Source: Tardiphaga sp. 709 (GTDB taxonomy: Bacteria > Pseudomonadota > Alphaproteobacteria > Rhizobiales > Xanthobacteraceae). Taken from it: a DNA stretch of 64,000 nt. A program made the position numbers and the translations under genes. The notes below the pieces were generated by a model, which made no database searches, had not been told where the DNA came from, and saw nothing but the letters and a program-made list of their open reading frames with translations. Positions 45,588 through 53,571 of the stretch are shown one piece after another. Positions within the stretch are counted from its first letter, which is position 1, and each line of letters starts with the position of its first letter. The stretch lies in contig NZ_CP135529.1 in the NCBI RefSeq assembly GCF_032401055.1, positions 5,826,501 through 5,890,500 on the forward strand. Reading direction: 5' to 3'.

Positions 45588-45612
45588 GTAACAAACTGAA
45601 TTATCCGCCGAA
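45588..45612 (+). promoter_or_regulatory. Candidate autoregulated ECF promoter upstream of the sigma/NrsF operon
   Basis: GTAAC (45588-45592) and CGAA (45609-45612), 16 bp apart, resemble the promoter elements I recall for SigF/EcfF-type ECF factors paired with NrsF (GTAACC and CGAA). The spacing may be one base off. It lies 18 bp before the GTG start of the sigma gene. The rest of the 330-bp gap (45301-45630) holds no recognised gene. Confidence 0.4.
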
Positions 45613-45630
45613 TTGGCTTTAGGAGCGCGC

Positions 45631-46176
45631 GTGCGCGGACGTGACGACGAATGGACCGATCTCATGCGGTCGGCCAATGCAGGGGATAGCGTTGCTTATC
45701 ATCGCCTGTTGAAGTCGGTCACGCCCGTGCTGCGTGCCGGAGCGCGGCAGGGCCTGTCACGGGCTGGCCAGCCGCCTGATCAGGCGGAGGATATTGTGCA
45801 GGACATTTTGCTGGCGGTGCATTTGAAGCGGCAGACCTGGGACGCGAACGCGCCGTTCGCGCCATGGCTGTTTGCGATCGCCCGCAACAAATTGATCGAT
45901 GCGCTCCGCCGGCGCGGGCGTCGGACCTTCGTCAACATCGACGATTTTGCTGAGACGATTCCGAGCGAGCCACCGGCCGAAACATTTCCCACGGTCGAGA
46001 TATCCAATCATCTCTCCGATCTTCCACCGCGGCAGCGCGACGTGTTGCGATCGATCGCGGTGGAGAGCGCATCCATCAAGACTACGGCGTCGAAATTGTC
46101 GATGACCGAAGGCGCCGTGCGCGTGGCGTTGCATCGTGGGCTCGCGAGCCTCGCAGCCAAGCTGCGAAAGGATTGA
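45631..46176 (+). CDS. ECF sigma factor of the NrsF-linked (SigF/EcfF) group
   Basis: Product of 181 aa. Sigma region 2 shows QAEDIVQDILLAVHLKRQTWDANAPFAPWLFAIARNKLIDALRR, and region 4 shows LPPRQRDVLRSIAVESASIKTTASKLSMTEGAVRVALHRGLASLA. It directs RNA polymerase to stress promoters. I chose GTG 45631, 6 bases after TAGGAG; the ORF can be extended by six codons to a TTG. The next gene, 2 bp downstream, encodes its NrsF-type membrane anti-sigma factor. Known relatives respond to heavy metals or reactive oxygen species. Confidence 0.9.
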   Translation: MRGRDDEWTDLMRSANAGDSVAYHRLLKSVTPVLRAGARQGLSRAGQPPDQAEDIVQDILLAVHLKRQTWDANAPFAPWLFAIARNKLIDALRRRGRRTFVNIDDFAETIPSEPPAETFPTVEISNHLSDLPPRQRDVLRSIAVESASIKTTASKLSMTEGAVRVALHRGLASLAAKLRKD

Positions 46177-46178
46177 CT

Positions 46179-46817
46179 ATGGATACCGATCGCCTGATTC
46201 AGACGCTGGCTGCCGACAACGATCAAAGGGCACGTCCCGTGAGCACGCAGCTCGCGATGGCCTTGTTGGTCACACTGCCGGTCGTGGCGGCGATGTTGCT
46301 GGTGACGCTTGGCATTCGCCCGGACTTCATGTCGGCCATGCGCAATCCGTTCTTCGATACGAAGTTTCTGGTGACTCTGGCGCTTGCCATTCCAGCCATC
46401 GTGATCAGTGTCCATCTGTCCCGGCCCGAGGCGTCGTTGGGCCGCTGGATCTGGCTGTTGCTGCTGTCGCCGTTTATTCTGATCGTCGCGTTGATCGTCG
46501 AAATGACGATGCCGCAGCGCGCGCCGATGATGGTGCGCATTATCGGCAGAAACTCGTCGCTGTGTTCGGCGGCGATCACCTTGCTGTCGCTGCCGATCCT
46601 CGGCGGCGCGATGATCGCACTACGCCACGGCGCGCCGTCACGCCCCGCCGTTGCCGGTGCGCTCGCGGGATTTATGTCAGCCGGCCTCGGGGCGACGTTT
46701 TACGCCGCGCATTGCGCGGACGACTCGCCGCTGTTTGTCGCGACCTGGTACACGCTCGCAGCCCTCGTCGTGGCGGCGCTGGGGGCAGCAATCGGCTCGA
46801 AAGTACTGCGCTATTGA
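46179..46817 (+). CDS. nrsF: NrsF-family (DUF1109) membrane anti-sigma factor
   Basis: Product of 212 aa with a short cytoplasmic N-terminus and six hydrophobic segments (about 25-45, 62-81, 89-109, 127-147, 157-177, 187-206). C129 (NSSLCSAA) and C179 (AAHCADDS) match the two conserved cysteines reported for NrsF/OsrA-like proteins, which take part in sensing oxidants or metals. It holds the ECF factor at the membrane until stress. The start ATG 46179 is 2 bp after the sigma stop, so the pair is co-transcribed. No third gene follows on this strand. Confidence 0.88.
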   Translation: MDTDRLIQTLAADNDQRARPVSTQLAMALLVTLPVVAAMLLVTLGIRPDFMSAMRNPFFDTKFLVTLALAIPAIVISVHLSRPEASLGRWIWLLLLSPFILIVALIVEMTMPQRAPMMVRIIGRNSSLCSAAITLLSLPILGGAMIALRHGAPSRPAVAGALAGFMSAGLGATFYAAHCADDSPLFVATWYTLAALVVAALGAAIGSKVLRY

Positions 46818-46857
46818 GCAGCGCGCGAGCCACGTGTTCCGCGAAAAATGAATTATG

Positions 46858-48186
46858 TCAGGCCGATGCCACGGCCGCAGGACGGCCGCTCGCCGCTTTC
46901 GCGATGTCTCCGTTCAACTCGCTGGCATAGTCCTTGAAGTCGACTTCCAACGTGTAGCGCGCGGAATTCAGCCAGGTGCTGATCTTCCTCTGGTGGAAGT
47001 CGCGGACCTCGAGCGCCATATCGCCGGGGCTGGGTAGGGCGACTTTGCCTGTCAGTACGGCTGCGATCCACCGAGCCTGGATTTCGACCAGTGGAATGGT
47101 TGGCCCAATGGGCTGCACCAATCCGGCAAAGAACAGGCCTGGTCGGTTCGGCGGCGTCATGCGCCGATAGAGATCAACCATGCCACCGTCTTCCGGCACC
47201 GAGAAGATCTCTGGCGCGAGGAACGGGAAGCTGGCCTTGTAACCGGTCGCGTAGATCACCGCGTCGAAGCTTTCCTGCGTGCCATCGGCGAAGGCGATGG
47301 CGTCCCCCTCCAGCGAGGTGACGTTCGGCTTGATGCTGATCCAGCCGTGGCCGATATAAGGCAGCAACTCCTGGCTCAACGTCGCATGTTCGCGCCACAT
47401 GGGATGTTTCGGCTTTGGCACGCCGAAGCGGGTCTGATCGCCGACGGCAAGATAGATCAGACGTGCCATGATCATGCGTGTCAGCAGTGTCGGGAATTTC
47501 AGCTTGCGCGCGAAGAAGGCCGACCAGCGATCGATCGGGATGCCCATCATGTATTTCGGCATGATATGGGCGCCGGTTCGCGCGGACAGCACGACGCTGC
47601 TGGCGCGCTTGCAAAGATCGACGGCGATATCGACGGCCGAATTTCCGATGCCAACGACCAGCACCTTCTTGTCCTCGAAAGGCTGCGCGGTGCGATACTG
47701 GCTGGAATGAATCGCCGTGCCGTTGAATGTGCCAGAGAAGGTCGGCCAACGCGGATCCCAGAGATGGCCGTTGGCGACAATCACCGTCTTGTATTCGCGG
47801 GTGCCTTCCTTCGTCGTTACGCGCCAGCCGTCGTCGGTCTTTTCGACCGAGATCACTTCGGAGTTGAAGCGGATGCGAGATCGTGCGCCAAACCGGTCAG
47901 CATAGGCTTCAAGATAATCCAGCAATTGCTGGTGTGACAGGAAATCAGGCTTGTCGGCTGGAATCGGAAAATCGGAATAGCCGAGATTGCTGCGGCTGGT
48001 GTCGATATGCAGACTGCGATAGGCGCAAGACAGGCCATTGTCATTGCCGTAGCGCCACATCCCGCCGATATTTGAACCCTTCTCGTAGATATCGAAACTG
48101 AGCCCCTTGTCGTGCAGGGCCTTGGCAACGGCAATGCCGGATGAGCCGGCGCCAATGATGCAGATGTCGACTGCAGGTTCGGTCAT
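46858..48186 (-). CDS. Flavin-containing monooxygenase (FMO-like)
   Basis: Product of 442 aa. An FAD-binding GAGSSG (12-17) begins the protein. The FMO identifying motif is present as F-x-G-x3-H-x3-Y (FNGTAIHSSQY). A second Rossmann motif VVGIGNSAVDIA binds NADPH. The family oxidises N or S atoms or performs Baeyer-Villiger reactions. Its start overlaps the stop of the upstream epimerase-like gene (ATGA at 48183-48186), so the two are translationally coupled. The substrate is unknown. Confidence 0.9.
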   Translation of the reverse strand: MTEPAVDICIIGAGSSGIAVAKALHDKGLSFDIYEKGSNIGGMWRYGNDNGLSCAYRSLHIDTSRSNLGYSDFPIPADKPDFLSHQQLLDYLEAYADRFGARSRIRFNSEVISVEKTDDGWRVTTKEGTREYKTVIVANGHLWDPRWPTFSGTFNGTAIHSSQYRTAQPFEDKKVLVVGIGNSAVDIAVDLCKRASSVVLSARTGAHIMPKYMMGIPIDRWSAFFARKLKFPTLLTRMIMARLIYLAVGDQTRFGVPKPKHPMWREHATLSQELLPYIGHGWISIKPNVTSLEGDAIAFADGTQESFDAVIYATGYKASFPFLAPEIFSVPEDGGMVDLYRRMTPPNRPGLFFAGLVQPIGPTIPLVEIQARWIAAVLTGKVALPSPGDMALEVRDFHQRKISTWLNSARYTLEVDFKDYASELNGDIAKAASGRPAAVASA

Positions 48187-49157
48187 GCAGCAGATTTTTC
48201 GGCAAGACGCTGGCGATACTGGCTCACGATGTCCTCGAAACTCTTGTCAGCGACGACGCCGAGGGATGGCGCGCGGGTGGAGATGAAACCTTTCGGCCAG
48301 CTATCGACGATCTTCTTGAGATCGGGATCGAGGGCATAGGTCACGTTCGGCGTGGTGTTGGTGACACGTGCAATCGATTCAATAATGTCTTCCATGCTGA
48401 TCGTCAAAGCAGGTTGATTGAGCGCGCGTTTGCCGCGCATCTTGGCTGGATCGGCATTGTGAAGCGTGATCAAATTCTGTGCAACGGTCTCCACCGAAAC
48501 GATCGGCACTTTCGTGTCCGCGCGCAATGGGCAAATCGACGGCTTTCCGGCGACGCCATCACGAACGATGCCTGCGATACGGTCAGATACCGACTGTGTT
48601 GGCGGGCCGGGGTGTACCAGCACGATCGGCAGGCGCAGGGCGCGTGCATCGACCATTCCGTGACGCGTGGCGTCCGCCAGCATCAATTCGGCGATGGCCT
48701 TGTGCGTGCCATAGGAGGTTTGTGGACGCTGCAAATGATCGTCATCGACATGATCAGGCAATAACCCCCCGAAGACCGCGATCGAACTTGGAAAGATCAG
48801 GCGGGGCGGAGCATCCTTCGCGCCGATGGCGTCGATCAATTCCGCCAGCGCCGAAACATTCACCGCCAGCGCGCGCGCCGGGTCCTGTTCTGCGGCGCTG
48901 GTCAGCGCAGCGGCGAGATGAAACACGCTATGGGGTTTCCATGCAGCGATTTTCTTCAGCGTATCGGGTGCGTCGATGTCGGCTTGCAAGTGCCTCACAC
49001 GTCGGTCGGATGCTGGCGGCAGATGTGTGTCGAGAAGGAGGAGCTCCTCGATTGTTTCGCTTGTGCCTGCAGTATTGGTGAGCGCGCCTGCTTGAAGCAG
49101 CGCAGAAGTGAGTGTTCTGCCGATGAAGCCACCGGCGCCTGTAATCAAGACGCGCAT
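48183..49157 (-). CDS. NAD-dependent epimerase/dehydratase (D-erythronate dehydrogenase-like SDR)
   Basis: Product of 324 aa. It has an extended-SDR Rossmann motif (VLITGAGGFIGRTL), the DIDAP nucleotide region, a catalytic Y-x3-K (TSYGTHKAIAE) and a Ser upstream (LIFPSSIAVFG). The overall pattern, including LRLPIVLVHPGPPTQSVSDRIAGIVRDG, recalls DenD-type erythronate dehydrogenases and related polyol-acid enzymes. ATG 49157 (MRVLITGAG) is preferred over an ATG 8 codons upstream. It overlaps the downstream FMO gene by 4 bp, which suggests a two-step oxidation. Confidence 0.83.
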   Translation of the reverse strand: MRVLITGAGGFIGRTLTSALLQAGALTNTAGTSETIEELLLLDTHLPPASDRRVRHLQADIDAPDTLKKIAAWKPHSVFHLAAALTSAAEQDPARALAVNVSALAELIDAIGAKDAPPRLIFPSSIAVFGGLLPDHVDDDHLQRPQTSYGTHKAIAELMLADATRHGMVDARALRLPIVLVHPGPPTQSVSDRIAGIVRDGVAGKPSICPLRADTKVPIVSVETVAQNLITLHNADPAKMRGKRALNQPALTISMEDIIESIARVTNTTPNVTYALDPDLKKIVDSWPKGFISTRAPSLGVVADKSFEDIVSQYRQRLAEKSAA

Positions 49158-49347
49158 GAATCCTGCCCTGCTTGATGCCAACCCGTTCCGGCGTTATTCG
49201 CCGTGATCGAGGCATCACTATCAGCGCCTTCACCGGCAAGTCGATGCCTGCTGACGGAATGGCTGCTCAGCGCAATTGGCGTTGCGGCGCTCCGTCTCAA
49301 TGGCCAGACTGCGGCCATTCGCGTGGAAACATGTCGACTGACAAACG

Positions 49348-50460
49348 TCAGGCGGCAGGTAGGTCGGACGTCGCCTGCTGCATACGGTGGAAGCGCAGGA
49401 CTTGTTGCGCCGCGGAGATGCGGAGGCGCTCATAGGTCTCCCGGTCGGTCGCGCTGTCAGACATTTGCGCTCCAGCGAGTTGCTCGCGCATGTTGATGAT
49501 GGTCTTGACCGTCTTCCACGAAAAATTCGCGACCTTGCACAGAATGAAAATGCCCTCGCTGCGGGATTCGACCATCATGGTTTCCGCGACGGAGATTGGC
49601 ACGTTGGCCAGGCAGGCGAGCGCGGCGTTAGCCTCGTCGAACTTGCCGGCTTCGGCGAATTTCGCCACTTCGTTTTCATCCAGCCGACCGTCTTCAAACA
49701 GCGAGCGCACGAGACCATGGGCTATGACGGTCTGCTGACTGATGCTGCCTGGTGCGGAGCGAGCCCGCCGCGCGACCTGCTGAACCACCAGAGATATGTC
49801 GGCGGTGTGGTGTACGCGGGCGGCTTCCAGCTTCGCCCGAACCGAGGCCGACGCCTTGGCGACGAGCTTCAGATAGTGGTGACGCGGAATGGAGGGACGC
49901 AGGCCAACACACGTCGCGATCGTGTCGTTGCCCTCGGCCCGGGAGAGCAGGGTATTGTAACCGTGCTCCGAAATGTCGGCGCCGCGGTTGTTGACGGTGC
50001 TGGTGACGACGGCGTCATTGCCGCGCTCGACGAGAACATCCGTCAGGGCGCCGCTCAGGACCTTGCGCGTCGAGATCGCCAGCAGGTGTTCCTGGCTTTT
50101 GGTGCGTGCATTCTCGATCAGGGCATGGTCGTCGAGCTGCTCCGATTGAGAGAGCACGGGTGCGGCGACTTCGATCAATTCGTCGAATGCGAGGGTCCGG
50201 ATGACCCGGGGTGGTGCAACAGAGACGGGTGCCAGTCGCTCGGCCAGAAGGGCCCTTGCAGACGCTTCCATATGCGTCAGCAGGCAATCGAAAATGTCGT
50301 CGAACACCGCGATCTGCGCGTCGGAGTAATCCACGGCATTGTTGACGAACAGATCCGTGACACGGCGCAGGGTTTCGACGCGCCGTGCGACCGTTCCGTG
50401 GGCCAGTGCGGCGTCAAGTTCGTCGAGTAAATTTGCCGATAACGGTGACTTCGAAGACAT
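49348..50460 (-). CDS. DUF2336 domain-containing protein
   Basis: Product of 370 aa. I recognise the DUF2336 pattern, an alphaproteobacterial all-helical protein with paired-helix repeats: LRRVTDLFVNNAVDYSDAQIAVFDDIFDCLLTHME near the N-terminus, then LAFDELIEVAAPVLSQSEQLDDHALIENA, then SEHGYNTLLSRAEGNDTIA. No TM segment or catalytic motif is present; it is cytoplasmic and probably a scaffold. It is followed, in the leftward direction, by 190 bp to the epimerase-like gene. The diguanylate cyclase gene lies 69 bp upstream and reads the same way, so co-transcription is possible. Confidence 0.85.
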   Translation of the reverse strand: MSSKSPLSANLLDELDAALAHGTVARRVETLRRVTDLFVNNAVDYSDAQIAVFDDIFDCLLTHMEASARALLAERLAPVSVAPPRVIRTLAFDELIEVAAPVLSQSEQLDDHALIENARTKSQEHLLAISTRKVLSGALTDVLVERGNDAVVTSTVNNRGADISEHGYNTLLSRAEGNDTIATCVGLRPSIPRHHYLKLVAKASASVRAKLEAARVHHTADISLVVQQVARRARSAPGSISQQTVIAHGLVRSLFEDGRLDENEVAKFAEAGKFDEANAALACLANVPISVAETMMVESRSEGIFILCKVANFSWKTVKTIINMREQLAGAQMSDSATDRETYERLRISAAQQVLRFHRMQQATSDLPAA

Positions 50461-50529
50461 AAATCAAATCCCGTAACTCTAATCGTGTCCTGCCGCCAAT
50501 ATGTTGCGGCCAGGGTTCGTGAAATTCGT

Positions 50530-51687
50530 TCAGGCGCTTGCAATTCGATTTCGTCCGCGCTCCTTGGCGGCATAGAGTGCGCTGTCGGCGCGTGCGAGTA
50601 AGGTGTCTGGCGTGTCGTTCGGACCCAATGTCGCAACGCCGCCCGAAATCGTCACGGTCAAGCCGTCGGAAAATGCGCTCCAATCCAGTGCTTCGACGAT
50701 TGCGCGCAGACGGTCGAGCATTTGCACGGCCTTGTCATGCGGCGTGTCCGGCAGCACCAGGAGGAATTCCTCGCCGCCATAGCGGCCGAATTTGTCGATG
50801 CTGCGTATATTGGCGAAAATGGTGATGGCGAAGGTCCGCAGCACTTCGTCGCCGGTCGGATGCCCGAAATTGTCGTTAATCCGCTTGAACCAGTCGAGAT
50901 CGATCAGCGCGGCGGTGCAGGGCGTATTGCTGCGCTGTGCCCGAATGATTTCATCGTCGAGCAGCCGCATGATGCAGCGGCGATTGAACGATCCCGTCAG
51001 TTCGTCGAGCTCCGCTAGCTCTTCGATGCGCTTGTAGGCGGCTTCGAGCTCAACGCGGCGCCGAAACAGCGCATCGCGTAGCGAGCTGGAGAAAATGCCA
51101 ATGAACATACTGCGGGCGATGGTCATCGAGAATGTCAGCAAGGTGCCGAAGCGCTCGAGGGAATTGCCGGAGGGCAACGTCAAGGGCAGATCGACGAAGA
51201 AATACAGCAGCGCGAGGCCGCCGGTCATGACGCTCCAGGCGCCGACACCTTCACGGGGCGAGGTACGCAAGGCGATGACATTGGCCACAAGAAACAATGC
51301 GCAGAGAAACACGACGGCGACATTGGGCGCGGTGTAAACGAAGGCGAGCAGAAGTGCGTAAGTGACAGCCGTGTAGGGCGCTGCGAAGAAGTGATCGCGC
51401 CAGTCATCCGTCAGGCCGCTTTCGGAGATCGCGAGGAAGATCAGGACAGAGGCAAAAGCGCAGCCGGCATAGGCCGCGACGATCGTGCCATCGATGGTGC
51501 CTGCTGCAAGGAAGACGAAAAGCAGCACGACGTTGACGGCATGACTGGCGGCCGCCAATGCGAGCATTTGGCGCCGCCGCTTCAGGCGACGTGCCAGCAT
51601 ATCAGACCGCAACTCTCCATCGACGGCTTCGAAGTCGCCGTTGACTGGATTCAAGACTGATGAAGCGGCTGCGGTCATTGAGCCCAT
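50530..51687 (-). CDS. Membrane-bound diguanylate cyclase (GGDEF)
   Basis: Product of 385 aa. Six hydrophobic segments make a membrane sensor (about 45-205), and a coiled linker precedes a GGDEF domain (about 225-385). The active-site motif is GGEEF (RYGGEEF), with the Mg-binding Asp in AALIDLDWFKRIND. The product-inhibition I-site RxxD (RSID) lies five residues before GGEEF, so feedback by c-di-GMP is expected. It makes c-di-GMP from two GTP. The signal is unknown. ATG 51687 starts the frame; an ATG at 51678 is an alternative. Confidence 0.92.
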   Translation of the reverse strand: MGSMTAAASSVLNPVNGDFEAVDGELRSDMLARRLKRRRQMLALAAASHAVNVVLLFVFLAAGTIDGTIVAAYAGCAFASVLIFLAISESGLTDDWRDHFFAAPYTAVTYALLLAFVYTAPNVAVVFLCALFLVANVIALRTSPREGVGAWSVMTGGLALLYFFVDLPLTLPSGNSLERFGTLLTFSMTIARSMFIGIFSSSLRDALFRRRVELEAAYKRIEELAELDELTGSFNRRCIMRLLDDEIIRAQRSNTPCTAALIDLDWFKRINDNFGHPTGDEVLRTFAITIFANIRSIDKFGRYGGEEFLLVLPDTPHDKAVQMLDRLRAIVEALDWSAFSDGLTVTISGGVATLGPNDTPDTLLARADSALYAAKERGRNRIASA

Positions 51688-52230
51688 CGATGGGTTTTGA
51701 TGATGGAACTCTAGTGCTCAAAGCCTTTAGGTTTGGTATCTATTGCCGTCAGCCAAATCTGGTAACCGGCTACTCATTAGCTGCTCTCGGCGACAAATGT
51801 TGACAGGTCGCGTCCAGCGGGACTGCCAGAAGGTTTCAAGAATAGCTTTGTTGTTTAAGTAAAAATGCCCGGACCGATGACGGGCCCGGGCGAGTTGACT
51901 TGATGTGGCGGACAAGCCGCCAGGATAAGTTACGGTATTCATTGACGAGGGTTTCGGGATGTGGCTGCAAAATGCAGGTTCCGCCGTCTCAAGGGTGTTC
52001 CGGAAGCCACGACTTGGTAAGGTTGCCGTGTGAATCGCTGGCGTTCGGGTCGGAAATGCCCCAGCATTATGCTACCTGTTACCCATTCCGCCCAAGAAAA
52101 GGGCGGTAAAAGCCCGTTCGGTGCGGTTTAAAACAGCCGCGACCGGTATATTCCTGCCCATTCGAGAAGATTTTATCTTGTCAATCGAACCTCTTACATC
52201 CTCATTCAGACCAACATTGCGAGACGGGCA
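51688..52230. other. 543-bp gene-free region upstream of the second ECF operon
   Basis: It separates the divergent diguanylate cyclase and ECF genes. A hairpin CCGCCC-N7-GGGCGG lies at 52088-52106, and a GC-rich inverted stretch occurs near 51868-51890. I find no RNA gene, operator or convincing promoter. Short frames here have no family resemblance. Confidence 0.5.
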
Positions 52231-52800
52231 GTGAGTGCAACACAGGCGGCATCGGATGAGATTCTGATCGCCCGGATTGCGCAAGGCGACCGTCTTGCCA
52301 TGCAGGTGCTTTATGGCAGGCACCATGTCCGGGTGTTTCGCTTCGGCCTTCGGCTGGTGCGGAACGAACAGATTGCTGAGGATCTTATCAGCGAGGTGTT
52401 CCTGGATGTGTGGCGGCAGGCAGGCAAATTCGAAGGCCGTTCCGCGGTCTCGACCTGGCTCCTGGCGATTACGAGGTTCAAGGCGCTGTCCGCGCTGCGT
52501 AAGCGCAAGGACGCCGAACTGGACGACGAGACGGCCAACGCAATCGAGGATACGTCCGATAATCCCGAAGTGTCGGTTCAGAAAAAGGATACCAGTGACG
52601 CGTTGCGGAAGTGCCTGACATCTCTTTCGCCCGAGCATCGGGAAATCGTCGATCTCGTCTACTACCACGAGAAGTCCGTGGAAGAGGTGGCCGAGATCGT
52701 TGGAATTCCCGAGAACACCGTCAAGACGCGCCTGTTTTATGCGCGCAAGAAATTAGCCGATCTGCTCAAGGCAGCCGGCATTGAACGAGGCTGGCCATGA
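52231..52800 (+). CDS. ECF (sigma-70 family) RNA polymerase sigma factor
   Basis: Product of 189 aa. Region 2 shows MQVLYGRHHVRVFRFGLRLVRNEQIAEDLISEVFLDVWRQAGKFEG, and region 4 has SPEHREIVDLVYYHEKSVEEVAEIVGIPENTVKTRLFYARKKLADLL. It recruits RNA polymerase to a small regulon. GTG 52231 starts the frame with GAGACGGG upstream. The stop overlaps the anti-sigma start (ATGA at 52797-52800), so the two are coupled. A subtilase gene 46 bp beyond the anti-sigma gene completes a probable three-gene operon. Confidence 0.9.
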   Translation: MSATQAASDEILIARIAQGDRLAMQVLYGRHHVRVFRFGLRLVRNEQIAEDLISEVFLDVWRQAGKFEGRSAVSTWLLAITRFKALSALRKRKDAELDDETANAIEDTSDNPEVSVQKKDTSDALRKCLTSLSPEHREIVDLVYYHEKSVEEVAEIVGIPENTVKTRLFYARKKLADLLKAAGIERGWP

Positions 52801-53525
52801 TGGCGATGAGCAACAAAGTGCCGACCCAGGAGCCAGGCGAGATCGAGGCATTGCTGCCTTGGCACGCCGCGGGCACGCTCAACGCGCGTGATGCTCGCCG
52901 CGTCGATGATGCACTGGCCAAGGATCCGGAACTGGCGAAGCAATATGCCGTGATCCAGGAAGAATACGCGGAGACCATTGGCCTCAATGAGAGCCTCGGT
53001 GCGCCGTCCTCACGGGCGATGCAGAAGCTGTTTGCCGCGATTGACGCCGAGCCGGTGCGCAGCGGATCGACATCGGTCGGTCTGTCGGCGCGGATTTCCG
53101 GATTTTTCGCATCGCTTTCGCCGCGGACGCTGGCGGCTTCGGCCGCTGTTGGCGCGCTCGCGATCATGCTGCAGGCAGGTGTCATCGGCACCGTACTGAT
53201 GCAGCGCGATACACGCACATTCCAGACCGCGTCCTATGAAGCCGCGCCGGCGCCAGCGAGTGCACCGACGGCTATCGTCCGCTCGATCGCACCGGCCTCG
53301 GTAGAAGCTCCGACGCGCCTGTTCGTCCGTTTTGCGCCGACTGCGCGGGTGTCTGACATCACAGCGCTGCTCGATGGCTATCAGGGCACGATTGTCGATA
53401 GCGGCAAGGACGGGTTGTTCCGGTTGCAGTTCGGCAATCGGGTAATGACCAAGGACCAGATCGCCGGGCTAATCCGCCGGCTGGAGAACGAGAAGATCGT
53501 CAGCATGGCGGTTCAGGCGCAATAG
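52797..53525 (+). CDS. Membrane anti-sigma factor with a subtilase-propeptide-like periplasmic domain
   Basis: Product of 242 aa. The cytoplasmic part (1-110) has the anti-sigma start pattern EIEALLPWHAAGTLNARDARRVDDAL, without the Cys/His zinc motif. One TM helix (112-135) is followed by an Ala/Pro linker (140-170). The periplasmic domain (172-240; TRLFVRFAPTARVSDITALL and VDSGKDGLFRLQF, then IAGLIRRLENEKIVSMAVQ) has the strand-helix-strand-strand-helix-strand pattern of inhibitor-I9 propeptides. The neighbouring subtilase has a similar prodomain at its residues 192-270. The similarity is by eye. The start is the ATG overlapping the sigma stop; two further in-frame ATGs lie within four codons. 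Confidence 0.82.
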   Translation: MMAMSNKVPTQEPGEIEALLPWHAAGTLNARDARRVDDALAKDPELAKQYAVIQEEYAETIGLNESLGAPSSRAMQKLFAAIDAEPVRSGSTSVGLSARISGFFASLSPRTLAASAAVGALAIMLQAGVIGTVLMQRDTRTFQTASYEAAPAPASAPTAIVRSIAPASVEAPTRLFVRFAPTARVSDITALLDGYQGTIVDSGKDGLFRLQFGNRVMTKDQIAGLIRRLENEKIVSMAVQAQ

Positions 53526-53571
53526 GCGCCGTCGGTTAATCCGATCCGCATTATGCGTGCGAGGCCTGTTC

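Noticed and set aside
51868-51890. GC-rich inverted stretch near the diguanylate cyclase/ECF gap as a terminator
   Set aside because: It has no T-run, and no gene reads into it from either side.
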